Notes: a model not told the origin generated them from the letters alone. A DNA stretch of 64,000 nucleotides from Acidobacteriota bacterium (GCA_029263315.1 JAJCXR010000046.1:1-64000); one strand, 5' to 3'. Positions 29,561 to 41,000 are shown, numbered from the stretch's first letter. A program made the numbers and translations.

Positions 29561-29900
29561 CGGGTTGGTGCTTGTTGGCTCGGTGATGCTGGCGAGGGAG
29601 CCCCGTCGGCCGGTCGCGCCCCTCGGCCAGAACGATATTCAGTTTTTGTTGGAGTGCCTGAATAAGCGAATTCTGGGCTCGAGGTCGCCGCACGGGTCCG
29701 CGATAAAAACCTTGGCGGAGAGGTGGCAGCGGAGAAGGGCGGACATCTCTCCAGGGGTGAGCAGGCGACGACGTTTTCTGTTGGTCGAGTAGGGTGGGTT
29801 CCTGCGACGTGAGTTGCGTACACAGGGCGGAGGAGATCTGAGGTCGACAGCTGAAGATTGGAGCCCGATGTCGATGCGGGTATAGTCTTCTCTGAAGAAA

Positions 29901-30626
29901 ATGGCCTTGCTAGACGATGCCTGCAACGATCAAGGCGACTCGATGCCAATGAGAGACTACAGATCCCCGGCGGAATCGACCTCGACGGAGGCCGGGGGTG
30001 AGACCTCGGGCCTGGCGCTGCGAGCCGCCGTCGAGGCTGCGGTGGCCCGCTTCCAATCCCGGACGGATCGTGAAGAGAGTTTCCGTTGGCTGTACCAGAC
30101 GTACTTTCCGGCCATCGAGCGCTTCTTTGCCCGCAAGGGAATTCCCCCCGAAGATTGTTTGGACCTAACTCAAGAGACATTTTTAGGGATCTATAGAGGA
30201 TTAGACGTCTTTCGGAGCGACGCTCGCTTCGAGACTTGGCTCTACCGTGTCGCCACCTCGACCTACCTCAAGAGCTTGCGGACGGGGGCCACAGCGAAAA
30301 GGAAGGGGCGGAGTGTGCCACTGGACGATGGCCTAGCTTCTGAGGCTGCTCTCGGCTCACCCGCCGATCAGCTCGAGGGAGTGATCGAGGACGAGAGGGC
30401 GCAGGCGATGGCGGCTGCCGTTCGACGGCTGCCCGATCAGATGCGCAAGTGTTTGACCTTTCGCCTCTATCAGCAGTTGGCTTATCGGGAGATCGCAGAG
30501 GTCATGAAGCTCAATATCGAGACGGTCAAGGTGCATCTCTTCAAGGCCCGCAAGAGGCTGAAGGAAGATTTGCACGAGTACACCCTAGAGGAATTGGACG
30601 CCGAGACGGAGACCACAGGATGTTAG
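29901..30626 (+). CDS. ECF RNA polymerase sigma factor (module 1)
   Basis: Sigma region 2 FRWLYQTYFPAIERFFARKGIPPEDCLDLTQETFLGIYRGL and region 4 LPDQMRKCLTFRLYQQLAYREIAEVMKLNIETVKVHLFKARKRLKE. True start may be downstream of 29901. Confidence 0.9.
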   Translation: MALLDDACNDQGDSMPMRDYRSPAESTSTEAGGETSGLALRAAVEAAVARFQSRTDREESFRWLYQTYFPAIERFFARKGIPPEDCLDLTQETFLGIYRGLDVFRSDARFETWLYRVATSTYLKSLRTGATAKRKGRSVPLDDGLASEAALGSPADQLEGVIEDERAQAMAAAVRRLPDQMRKCLTFRLYQQLAYREIAEVMKLNIETVKVHLFKARKRLKEDLHEYTLEELDAETETTGC

Positions 30627-31414
30627 GCGAAGTCACAGATTCTGAAGCTCTTGTGGCGACCCTTGCTGGGGTAGCCAAGGGCACGGTGGAGACCCATCCT
30701 GAGCTGGATCTCTTGGTCGCCTATCGTTCCGAGGCCTTGCCCATTGCCGACCGGGCCAGGGTTCAGGATCACCTCGAAGGATGCCGACGCTGTACCCAGA
30801 GCCTGCTTGAATTGAGTGATTTCGAAAACCTGAGCTCTCAGCCCCCGAGCTCTGTGGACCACTTTGCAGCGGTCGCTTCGTGGCGTGATTTCAAGAGGCA
30901 AGTCGCTGAATTTGATCGACCGACCCGCCGCCGTCCACCTCCGGCTAACAAGCTCAGGCCCGTCGCCTATGCGGTGGCCGCTGTAGCGTTGGTAGGGTTT
31001 GTATCGCTGTTGTTCAAGATCGCTGATCTGCACACCTCGAACACCGAGCTTCAGCAAGTCGTGGCGGAGTTGGAGACCATCCAGGTCAATCCACCGATGA
31101 TCCATTTGGATGTCGTCACCCGGGGCGATGAAACCAAGACGGTGGTCGAGCTCCCTGCCGGACGCCCCTACTTCTTGGTCACTGTTTTCCCCGAATCGAC
31201 GGAGGATTATCCGACCTTCGACATGGTGCTGGAAGACGCGCTGGGTCAGGTGGTTTGGCAGGCTGAGAGTGCGCTTTCGGAGGCCGAGACCCTACGCATC
31301 ATCTTCCATCGCTATCAAATCCCCGCTGGGGACTATCGACTGCGGGTCTACGGCCTCGACGGCGACGACCGGCAAGTCGTCAATGACCAGTGGCTGAGCC
31401 TGCGCTATTTATGA
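30620..31414 (+). CDS. Membrane anti-sigma factor with zinc-finger-like motif (module 1)
   Basis: ATG 30620 overlaps the sigma stop; VQDHLEGCRRCTQSLLEL (HxxxCxxC), TM segment PVAYAVAAVALVGFVSLLF, periplasmic beta-rich domain. Confidence 0.85.
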   Translation: MLGEVTDSEALVATLAGVAKGTVETHPELDLLVAYRSEALPIADRARVQDHLEGCRRCTQSLLELSDFENLSSQPPSSVDHFAAVASWRDFKRQVAEFDRPTRRRPPPANKLRPVAYAVAAVALVGFVSLLFKIADLHTSNTELQQVVAELETIQVNPPMIHLDVVTRGDETKTVVELPAGRPYFLVTVFPESTEDYPTFDMVLEDALGQVVWQAESALSEAETLRIIFHRYQIPAGDYRLRVYGLDGDDRQVVNDQWLSLRYL

Positions 31415-31537
31415 CCTGGAAGCCCATGACCTGGAGACCTACAGTCTGCGCAACCATGTGAGCTAGTGCTTCGGCAATCGTCCTAGGAGCTCCAGCATGT
31501 CGACAGCAACGGGATTGCAGGAACTACGGGGTGTGTT

Positions 31538-34500
31538 GTGAGATTCCTCGGCCCGGTCGACGGTTTGTCGATATGGCGGGTCGGGCTGCTGGCGATATGG
31601 ACGATTTCGTGCCAACCCCCTGAGGATTCTGGGCAGAGCGAGGCCATGCCCGAGGCGCAAGAGACCTCGGTGGTGCAGGACGGAGCCGTGATCTGCCGTC
31701 CGTTGCCAGCGGAGGCTGACGTCGAGAATCAGCTCAGTCCCAGCGAGGTGCATTGCTACACCCTCGATCTCGCCAGCGGCGAATTTATCCACCTGGTTGT
31801 CGAGCAGCTCGGTGTCGATGTCACCGCCACCCTCAACGGCCCCGATGGTTCGACCTTGGTCGAGGTCGACCGCGATATTGGCTACGAGGGACCCGAGCCC
31901 TTGTTGGCGTTGGCTGAAGTGGCTGGCAAGCACACCTTGGAGGTGAAGGCCTCGGACTATCCTTGGGTGACGGGGAGATACCGAATCGAGGTGCGAGAGT
32001 GGCACGACGCTTCGCAGGTTGATCGCCTCAGGGCGAGGGCAGCGGCCCTGGTCTATGGCAAGTCGGACCTGCCACGGGCCCTGGAATTATGGCAGACCGT
32101 GGCCGACGATTTCTGGCAGGCCGAAACACTCTATTTGTTGGCGAAGCAGCAAGACGATGCGGACCAAGCCATACGCCTCTATGAGCGCAGCGCGGCGTTG
32201 TTCGCTGCGGTGGGGGATGCGTCGCGACAAGGAACCGCCCTGAGCTCAGCGGGCAACCTGTGCCGCAACGCGGGCGAGGCGGAGAAGGCGATTTCCTACT
32301 ATCATCGGGCGCTGGCTGTCCAACAGGGGGCGGGGAATCGACTCGGGGAAGCGATCGCCAAGAGCAACTTGGGGGGTGCCCATCGGACCCTAGGGGGTTA
32401 CCAAGAGGCCTTGGCACACTATGAGGCAGCCTTGAGACTGTGGGATGGTGACAAGGACTCAGACCGTATCGCCCAGACCTCCCACAATCTGGGTGTGGTC
32501 TATCGCCTGCTGGGCAGCTTTGAGCTAGCGGCGGACCACCTGACGACGGCAGAAGGTGCTTTTGCTGAGCTCGGGACGGACAAAGTCGGCTCGGAGAAAC
32601 GTCGATTGGACCGGCTCCGCGCCGCGACGCTCAATCAACTGGGCAAGCTGTATCAGCAGCAGAACGAGCCGCTCAAAGCCCTTGAGCTGCACCAACAGGC
32701 CCTCTATTTGAGGACGCAGCACGGGGATAGGCGAGGTCGATCAAATTCTTGGGTGGACATCGGCCTTGCCTACCAAGCCCTCGATCGACCCGACGATGCG
32801 CGCCAAGCTTACGGCGAGGCGTTGGGCATCCTGGAAGATCTAGATCGTCCCCGGCTCGAGGCCAAGGTGCTTCTCGCCTCGAGCCTGTTGGCCGGCACCC
32901 CAGAGCAAGAGCGACTGGCCCTGGACAGGGCGGAAAAAGCAGCCGAGCTCTACCATGGTTTCGGGGATCCGGTGGGGGAGGCTGAAAGTTTGATCAGCCT
33001 GGCAGAAAATCACGCCCGTCGTGGCGATTTGAGGCTGGCTCGCCAAGCCGCCGGCCGGGCAGGGGACCTGGTCGAAGGCTTGCGCTTGAGCTCGGTCAGC
33101 CCTGACTTTCGCGCCTCATATTTTTCCACCGTAGAGCATTTTTTTGACCTCCAGATCGATCTCCTGGTGAAATCCCACCGCCACGAGCCAAAGGCTGGCC
33201 ACGCCGCGCGGGCCCTACAGGTGAACGAGCGGGCCCGCGCTCGGTCGCTCTTGGAGATGCTGGCTGAGGCGGGAGCGGATATCCGCCGGGGTGTGGCGCC
33301 GCTCTTACTAGATCGAGAGAAGAGATTGCAGGAGGAGGTCAATCGCCATGCCCAACGGCTCCGACTTCTGAAATCGGCGGCGCTGAACCGAGTCCCCCGG
33401 ATCGAGGAAGCGCAGAAACAACAGCGCGAATCGGTCGCACTTCTGGGTGCTACCCGTTCGGAGATCCGAGCTCGTAGCCCGCGCTACGCGGCCTTGACCC
33501 AACCCCAGCCGTTGGGGCTCGAAGAGATACAGCGGCTGCTGGTGGACGATTCCACCTTACTTCTCGAATACCAGTTGGGCGAGGAACGTTCACATTTGTG
33601 GCTCGTCGGCCACGACTCCCTAGAAGTTTTTGAGCTGCCTGCGAGGCATCGAGTCGAGTCGCTGGCAAGGAAGACCTCCGAGTTGCTGAAACACAGCAAT
33701 CGGCCGGAGAGCTGGGTCTCCAGCCGTCGATTCCTCTGCGAGCTGAGTCAGCAGTTGCTTGGCCAAGTGGCCAGCCGACTGACCGCCGAACGGTTGATCA
33801 TCGTTGCCGATGGGGCGCTGCAATACATCCCATTCGCCGTACTGCCAAACCCCAACACTCCAGGAGAGTGTGCCGCCGCGCCACCCCTGATTGTCGACCA
33901 CGAAGTCGTCTATCTACCGTCGGCTTCGGTGTTGGCGGTGTTGCGGCTGGAGCCTGCGGCACGTTCCCCCGCCTCTGGCTTGGTGGCGGTATTGGCCGAT
34001 CCCGTGTTCTCACCCCTGGACGGTCGAGTCTCCTCCGAGGTTGGGTCGCCGGCACCGGTCGGTAGCATGACGCCCCGGCCCTTGCCTCGTCTGGAGCATG
34101 CTCGGGCCGAGGCAGACGGAATCCTGGCCCTGGTGCCAGCCGATCGACAATTCAGCGCCTTCGACTTCGCAGCCAGCAAAGACACCGTTCTCCAAGGCCA
34201 CCTCAAGGGCTATCAAATCATCCACTTCGCGACCCACGCCATGCTCGATACCAACCAGCCCGAGCTTTCAGGCCTGGCGTTCTCGCAAGTCGATGCCGGC
34301 GGCAGATCGCAGATCGATCCCTTCCTGCGGCTGCACGAGCTCTACAACTTGGACCTTCCTACGGAGTTGGTGGTGCTCAGCGCCTGCAATACGGCCTTGG
34401 GAAAAGAGGTGCGGGGCGAGGGGCTGGTGGGTTTGACCCGTGGTTTCATGTATGCGGGTGCCCGTCGGGTCGTGGTGAGCCTGTGGAACGTCGGCGACGA

Positions 34501-34678
34501 TAGCACCCGCCAGCTGATGATCGAGCTCTACCGCGGCCTTTTGGAAGAAAGACTGCCACCCGCTGCGGCGCTTCGCCAAGCCCAGATCTCCATCTGGAAG
34601 ACGCGACGGGCTCCTTTCCACTGGGGTGCCTTTGTTCTGCAAGGCGAGTGGAACCCGCTGCCGTCGTCGGCCGAATAA
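31538..34678 (+). CDS. Exported lipoprotein-like PPC-TPR-CHAT peptidase (module 1)
   Basis: GTG start with short signal VGLLAIWTISC; TPRs; CHAT catalytic IIHFATHAMLD and VVLSACNTALGKEVRGEGLVGLTRGFMYAGARRVVVSLWNVGD. Confidence 0.9.
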   Translation: MRFLGPVDGLSIWRVGLLAIWTISCQPPEDSGQSEAMPEAQETSVVQDGAVICRPLPAEADVENQLSPSEVHCYTLDLASGEFIHLVVEQLGVDVTATLNGPDGSTLVEVDRDIGYEGPEPLLALAEVAGKHTLEVKASDYPWVTGRYRIEVREWHDASQVDRLRARAAALVYGKSDLPRALELWQTVADDFWQAETLYLLAKQQDDADQAIRLYERSAALFAAVGDASRQGTALSSAGNLCRNAGEAEKAISYYHRALAVQQGAGNRLGEAIAKSNLGGAHRTLGGYQEALAHYEAALRLWDGDKDSDRIAQTSHNLGVVYRLLGSFELAADHLTTAEGAFAELGTDKVGSEKRRLDRLRAATLNQLGKLYQQQNEPLKALELHQQALYLRTQHGDRRGRSNSWVDIGLAYQALDRPDDARQAYGEALGILEDLDRPRLEAKVLLASSLLAGTPEQERLALDRAEKAAELYHGFGDPVGEAESLISLAENHARRGDLRLARQAAGRAGDLVEGLRLSSVSPDFRASYFSTVEHFFDLQIDLLVKSHRHEPKAGHAARALQVNERARARSLLEMLAEAGADIRRGVAPLLLDREKRLQEEVNRHAQRLRLLKSAALNRVPRIEEAQKQQRESVALLGATRSEIRARSPRYAALTQPQPLGLEEIQRLLVDDSTLLLEYQLGEERSHLWLVGHDSLEVFELPARHRVESLARKTSELLKHSNRPESWVSSRRFLCELSQQLLGQVASRLTAERLIIVADGALQYIPFAVLPNPNTPGECAAAPPLIVDHEVVYLPSASVLAVLRLEPAARSPASGLVAVLADPVFSPLDGRVSSEVGSPAPVGSMTPRPLPRLEHARAEADGILALVPADRQFSAFDFAASKDTVLQGHLKGYQIIHFATHAMLDTNQPELSGLAFSQVDAGGRSQIDPFLRLHELYNLDLPTELVVLSACNTALGKEVRGEGLVGLTRGFMYAGARRVVVSLWNVGDDSTRQLMIELYRGLLEERLPPAAALRQAQISIWKTRRAPFHWGAFVLQGEWNPLPSSAE

Positions 34679-34801
34679 ACAAATCCCAGCGAAGCGGACC
34701 TAAGGAGAGGAATCACTCTGATGCAACCTAGAAAAGGACGAGGCAGCTAGGACCGGTCCTTCATCTTGTCAGTCTCCTAGCGAAAGGGAGAAAAGACGGC
34801 T

Positions 34802-37579
34802 ATGAGTCTGAGACTATCGCTTGAGATCCAAGGATTAAGCACCGACGAACCCGTCACCGTTGCCCTAGACGGCCAAGGACAGGAGTGGGTCCATCACCAG
34901 ACTTCGCAGCCTCGGGGGCAGCTCTCCGATCCAGAGAGGCTCGGTGGTGAGGCGGACCCGGACGACCCGATGGACTTGGGCGGCAGTGAGCATTCCCTGA
35001 GCTGTGGCTGCGGAGCGCCTCGGTCGGCACCGTCAACGGTCGGTTCTTCGGGCTCGACTTTTTCCTCTCGATCCACGTTTACTTCATCGGCGGCACCACC
35101 CACCAGCGGTTTCATCATCGTTTCCCTTTCGTCGTTGGTTCCCAGCAGCGACGCCCAGGACCTCTATTGCCTGGCGGACACTTTAGGGCTCGAGGGCCTC
35201 AAACAAGTCCTGTTGCGGTTCCATAGACCCGATTCGGAACCTGCGATCACCTCGCGGAGGGCAGAGAAGGACGATGCAACTTCTAGCAATGGCTACTCCG
35301 CTGGTCAAAACCCGTGTCGATCAGCAAAACGGACCTCCCTAGAGGACCTCGAGCGCCGGGCGACCCGCAGCCGATGGCGGCCCCGAAGAAGTCTGCGCAG
35401 CTACTGGCGGGTGGCTGGCCCCACCCAGACACCGAAACTGCGTTGGGGGAGGGAGGCGACCCCGGCGAGCGGCCTGGGCTACTCGACGGCCGAGTTGGCC
35501 CGAAGCTTTGTTGAGCAGCTCAACGCCTTGCGGGAAGTCGATTTGGCCTATCAGGAGCTGGCGGCGTCGGATCCCACTTCGCTGGAGAGTATGCCTTCGG
35601 CGGAGGAGTTTTCTGACTTCCAGTTCTACCTCGACCCGAGTCCGTTGGGCATCGACGCCCGCTGGGCCCGCAACCGACTCAATGGCATAGGTGAGGCAGG
35701 CAAGATTACGGTGGCGGACTTGGAGCAGGGCTGGATTCTCGATCACGAAGATCTCGTCGATGCGGCTGCGAACCCCTTGATCCACGGAGAGAACCGGCAC
35801 GGTGTCGGCACCTATCGAGGCCACCATGGTACGGCGGTTCTAGGCGAGATCGCCGCCAAGGAAGGAAATCGACGTGGCGTCATCGGTATTGTCTCGAACG
35901 CCGGGCGGGTGGTGGTGGCGTCGCATTTTCGTTCCGAGGGCACCCTGCAGCAGGCCAGCAATAGCCGCGTGGCAGATGCCATCGTCGCTTTGACCACTGG
36001 CAACAACCCACCCCTGGAAGCCGGCGATGTCTTGCTTCTCGAAGTGCAACGGGGCGGGCTACCCACGACGGTCGATCCCCTCGACTTCGATGCTGTTCGT
36101 CTGGCGGTCGCCAATGGCGTCATTGTCGTCGAGGCAGCCGGTAATGGTGGTTTTGACTTGGATCGTTTGGCCAAGACCGTCGATGGCCGCTCCTTCGATC
36201 GCCGGCATGGGGACTTTCGAGACTCCGGCTCCATCATGGTGGGCGCGGCCCACGCCGCGGTGCCCCACAACCGGGCTCCCTACTCCAACCATGGGACCCG
36301 GATCGACTGCTTCGGTTGGGGGGATCGGGTGATGACCGCCGGCTACGGGGGCTACCTGAGTGACGACGCTGAGCACTCGATCTACAGTGACAACTTTTCC
36401 GGCACCAGCGCCGCGGCGCCGATGATCGTCGGTGCCGCGGTCTTGATACAAAGCGTCTATCGGGAGAACGCGGCACCGGAAATGTTAGGCGATGACCTCG
36501 AAGGCCACCACGAGAGCTGGAGACGTCTTTCGCCCCAGCAGATGCGCTCACTACTCTCCGATCCCCGCAGCGGCACGCCGCAAGGGCCCGACGTCAGGGG
36601 TCGTATCGGTGTGATGCCGGATCTACGTGCCATTTTGGACGAAACCCTGGGTATCGTTCCAAAGGTATACCTGCGGGATCATCTGGGCGACAGCGGCCAA
36701 ACTCCACGGGCTCAGTGGACCTGCACCTCTCCCGACATCATCGTCACCAACCAGACCGCAAACGTCGAGCAATTTGGCGAGGGGAGCGGAACGGAGAATG
36801 ACCCACACCTCGGTTTCAACCTGGCTCGGCACGACAACAAACAGCTCTTTGTCCGTTTGAGGAATCGAGGTCTGCGGCCAGCCGAAGATGCCCGGGTTAC
36901 TGTCTACTCAGCTCCGATCTCGACCCTTGCCACCCCCGACCGATGGCAGCGCCTAGGGCACACAGAGCTGCACGAACCGAGCATTCCACAGGGGGATACT
37001 CTCGCCGTCAGAAAGGTTTCAATGGAGGATCAGCTCAGCTCCGGTTCCTTAGATGACGAGGGATATTGCCTGGTGGCCGTCGCCGAGCATCGGGGGAGTG
37101 CCGAAGGGCCCGTACCTTGCTCCGCAGCTAATTTCAATTGGCGGAAGTACCTCGCTATGATGCGCAACCAGGGAAATGTGGTGGTTCGCAACGTCCATCG
37201 CCTGACCTGTGGACCTTTGGCGGTCTTCAAAGTGAATGGAACCCCCGATCAACCTCGGACTTTTGAATTCGAAGTCATCCAGCGGCTGCCGATCGGCGTG
37301 ACCGTCCGACTGACCGCCCAGGTTGGACTGGCTCTCAAGATGAGTCGCGGAAGGTTATGGAAAGTGCAACGGTCGTCGGACGATCAAATGACACTCCACC
37401 TCCCGAAGCAACCTCGTTTTAGCCTCGGCAAGGTGACCTTGCCGTCGGGAATCCTCTTTCCTTGCCATTTTGCGCTGGCGGGCAGCGGCCTGGCGCCTGG
37501 CCACAGCCTGGCGCTTCGTCAGCTCTACCGTGGCCAAGAGGTGGGTCGCATCACTTGGTGTTTTCCTGCCGGGGGTTAG
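34802..37579 (+). CDS. S8 family serine peptidase (subtilase), no obvious signal peptide
   Basis: 925 aa; KITVADLEQGWILDHEDL (Asp), RGHHGTAVLGEIAA (His), FSGTSAAAPMIVGAA (Ser). Confidence 0.9.
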   Translation: MSLRLSLEIQGLSTDEPVTVALDGQGQEWVHHQTSQPRGQLSDPERLGGEADPDDPMDLGGSEHSLSCGCGAPRSAPSTVGSSGSTFSSRSTFTSSAAPPTSGFIIVSLSSLVPSSDAQDLYCLADTLGLEGLKQVLLRFHRPDSEPAITSRRAEKDDATSSNGYSAGQNPCRSAKRTSLEDLERRATRSRWRPRRSLRSYWRVAGPTQTPKLRWGREATPASGLGYSTAELARSFVEQLNALREVDLAYQELAASDPTSLESMPSAEEFSDFQFYLDPSPLGIDARWARNRLNGIGEAGKITVADLEQGWILDHEDLVDAAANPLIHGENRHGVGTYRGHHGTAVLGEIAAKEGNRRGVIGIVSNAGRVVVASHFRSEGTLQQASNSRVADAIVALTTGNNPPLEAGDVLLLEVQRGGLPTTVDPLDFDAVRLAVANGVIVVEAAGNGGFDLDRLAKTVDGRSFDRRHGDFRDSGSIMVGAAHAAVPHNRAPYSNHGTRIDCFGWGDRVMTAGYGGYLSDDAEHSIYSDNFSGTSAAAPMIVGAAVLIQSVYRENAAPEMLGDDLEGHHESWRRLSPQQMRSLLSDPRSGTPQGPDVRGRIGVMPDLRAILDETLGIVPKVYLRDHLGDSGQTPRAQWTCTSPDIIVTNQTANVEQFGEGSGTENDPHLGFNLARHDNKQLFVRLRNRGLRPAEDARVTVYSAPISTLATPDRWQRLGHTELHEPSIPQGDTLAVRKVSMEDQLSSGSLDDEGYCLVAVAEHRGSAEGPVPCSAANFNWRKYLAMMRNQGNVVVRNVHRLTCGPLAVFKVNGTPDQPRTFEFEVIQRLPIGVTVRLTAQVGLALKMSRGRLWKVQRSSDDQMTLHLPKQPRFSLGKVTLPSGILFPCHFALAGSGLAPGHSLALRQLYRGQEVGRITWCFPAGG

Positions 37580-37585
37580 GCTTAG

Positions 37586-37724
37586 TTTGTCAGATTCAGC
37601 GAGCTTGCTCGCTGCAGGTTGCCCCCCTTTGAAAAAGGGGGAAGCCAGAAGGCAGGGCCCCCCTTCGGCTTCCGGGCCGTCCTCCGTTTGCCAAAGGGGG
37701 AAGCCAGAATAGTGATCTGACAAA
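37586..37724. repeat. MITE/REP-like non-coding repeat
   Basis: Terminal inverted repeats TTTGTCAGAT (37586-37595) / ATCTGACAAA (37715-37724); internal direct repeat AAAGGGGGAAGCCAGAA x2 and a CCCCCTTT/AAAGGGGG hairpin. Confidence 0.55.
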
Positions 37725-38025
37725 GTAGCATCAGCCTTACTCGCAAGACTCTCAAGAAGAGAACGTAGGAGGAATGGGCGGTCCTGAGTACGTCCGTCCA
37801 TTGCTATTTCTGTTCGTATTCATTTTTGATAAATATTTCTGAAGTTTCTTGGCCGGCCGATAAACAAATTTTCCACAACCGGACCTATACACCCGAACGC
37901 CGAGACAGCAGTTTCGAACGGCTGACAGGGCCGGTTGAAGAGGCCGAAAACCCGTTAATCAGACTTCACCTTGCAGTTCCATGCAGCTGATTCGCATGGC
38001 GGTGGATCTCCTATGGAGAAACGAC

Positions 38026-41000
38026 ATGACATTCCTCCAGGCTCGCATTGTTCCAGTGACCCTGTCGGTTTTTTTAACCTTTCTGATCGGCGGTCCCGCC
38101 TCGGGTCAGATCTCTGGGGACACCTGGTTCCCCATCGGTCCGGCTCCCATCGATGGTTTCTTTGCCGGCGGGGTTTCCGGCCGAGCTACGGCCATTGCCG
38201 TGAATCCGGCCAATGCCGACGACATTTGGTTGGGTACAGCTGCTGGTGGTGTTTGGCACACCCTCGATGCCGGTCTCAATTGGCAACCGGAATCCGATCG
38301 ACAGGATGCGCTGGCGATCGGGGCTATCGCGGTCGCGGGTTGTGATAGCTCAGGTTGTGCTCGGATTTATGTCGGTACGGGGGAGAACGCGATCCGGCGG
38401 GACACGATTTACGGCGCCGGCTTGCTTATGGGTTCGGTGACAGGGGGTGAATTTCCGACCTTTGGCTGGACGCACATCACCGGGTCTCCCTTTGACTTCC
38501 GATTTGGCTCGATCAACGACGTCGTTCTCGATCCCGGTACTTCCGGCGGTGGCCAGCGAATTTTTGTGACGCTTTCGAGTGGGGTCACCGTCGGCGCACC
38601 GGAGTCGACGATCACGGCGCCTCAGCCATCCGGAGGTTATGGGATCTATCGATCCGACAACAACGGAGGCGCCTGGAGCAAGCTCTCTGTCAGTGGCTCC
38701 AACACTGCTCGGCCGACGGATCTAGAGATGCATCCGAGCAATCCTCAGATTCTCTTCGCTGGTTTCCTGGGGCGGGGTGTCTTCCGCTCGACCGACGGTG
38801 GGGCCACGTGGTGCCCCTTGAACGGCGGTTTTGCCCAGCCCGCCGGTTGCCCCAACCAAACTCTTCCGCATCTCGCAACAACGACCTTCGACCATGTGGA
38901 GATCGCCTTTGCGGCCGACCCGCAGGTGCTCTACGCAACGTTTGGCACCTGCCCCGATCAGCTGCTCGAGGATTGTTCACCGATCATCTACCGGTCCGGG
39001 GATGGCGGCCTGAGCTGGGTGTTCCGCCGCGACGCGACATCTGCCAATCCCCAGCCCAGGGGCTATAGCCGTTACACCCATGCCTTGGCGGTCGATCCGG
39101 CCGATGAGGACACACTGTTTGTGGGAGGCGTCAACCTTTGGCGCTCGACCGATGGTGGCATGACGTTTACGACGACGGATTTCAATCTGGCACCGGGTCC
39201 TGGCAGTGGCGTCGTCCATTCGGATCATCGCGCCGTGGTCTTTCATCCGACCTCACTGAACCGGGTCTACACCGCGGGAGATGGCGGCTTCGCCGTCTCG
39301 GAGAATGGTGGTACGGCATGGATGCCGCGCAATGACGACCTCCAGATCACCGGTTTCCACGGTATCGGATCCTCACCGTTGACCCCGGCGGTGGTCGGCA
39401 CCAGCCAGGACAATGGCGGCCAGCTGTGGAACGGTAGCCGCAGATGGAAGCATCTGCCGTGCTGTGGGGATGGAGGTTATTCCTTTCTTGATTTCGACGA
39501 CGTCATGACGGTTTATGCGGCGTCCAATCACGGTTCCCCGACACGCTCTTTGAACGGTGGAATCAACTTCTCGACGATCGCTTCCGGTCTCCCGTCCTCG
39601 GAACCCAGGCTCTTTTACGCTCCTTTTGTGCAAGCCTCATCGCCGAACGGCATGGGAGAGCATGCCCTCTACTGGGGCGGCAGCCGCTTATTCCGCAGCA
39701 TCGACAATGGCGATTCGTGGACTGCCGTGAGCCCGGTGCTGGCCACCGGGCTCGAGCCCGAGATCGTCACCGAGGCCACAACCTCCGGCCACATCGCGGC
39801 TGGAACCGGTGTCAACGTCATCAGCGCTATCGGTATCGCTCCGAGCGACCCGAACCGGGTCTACATCGGCTACTACGGTGGTGAAGTCTTCCGCTCCAAC
39901 CCGGCGCCGTGTGTCGCCGGCTCCTGTTGGTCGTCCGTCGACGGTGGTTTGCCCAACACCGCGGTCACCCGAATCGCCGTGCATCCGACCGATCCGCAGA
40001 CGGCCTATGCGACCTTCTCGGGTTTCGGCGGTTTTGCCCGGGTTTGGAAGACCACCAACGGAGGTGGCAACTGGAATCCAGTTGTGTCCGGGCTGCCGCC
40101 GAACGTGCCGGCCAATACGGTGAGTATCGAGCCGAGTTTTCCGGAGCGCCTCTATGTCGGTTTGGACAGCGGCCCTGAGGGTGCCAGCCTGTTCCGCTCG
40201 ACCAACGGTGGGGCGAGTTGGGATCCCTGGGCTCAAGGTTTGCCCAACGCCCCGGTGTTCGAGATCTCCATCGACGAAACCCACGGCCGCATCTACACCG
40301 CCACCCACGGCCGCGGCGCCTTCGTGCTCGGCGAGCCGTTCATCAGCAACTTCGAAGGTTGGGTGGACGATCGCATTTGGGACATTCCGGTGTACGGCCA
40401 GAATTTCTTTCCAAACCAGAGCTGCACCATGTCGATCTTGCAGTCCAACGGCGACGTCTGTGCTTCCGGCAGTGTCGACGTCATGGGGGGCTCCATCGAG
40501 ACCGACGCTGACGGTGTGCTCGAAACCTCGCTGGCCAACATGTGGGGGGGCAAGAAGGTTGCGTGGGCTTGCTTCAACGGCAACTGTCTTGGTGGCACGC
40601 CGATCTCAGAATGCTATGACGACGCCGACAGCGACGGAGACCTCGATCCGCTGTCGACCATCGTGGTGACCTGTGGGGGTCAGATCGCCATCGGTCAGGT
40701 GGTCGGCTGTCCCCCCCTCGACAATCCGCCGAGCAGTGTGACCGAGCTCGATCTGGATGGCTTCGGTGGCGGCGGCGGCGGTGGCGGTGGCCTCGAGGCG
40801 GACCAAGGGAGCCAACCCGAAGGCCTGCTCCGTTTGGTCGCCAGTATCCAACGGCGTGTGGGGACCGAGTCCTTGTGCGCGGTCGCCGTTCCGTACTTCC
40901 TGGGTGATTCCGATCGTCAGGTTCTCGAACGAGCCCGCGACGCGGTCGCCGCCAAACCCAACTGTGTCGCCAACGGGGTAGAAGCGATCTTCGACCCGGG

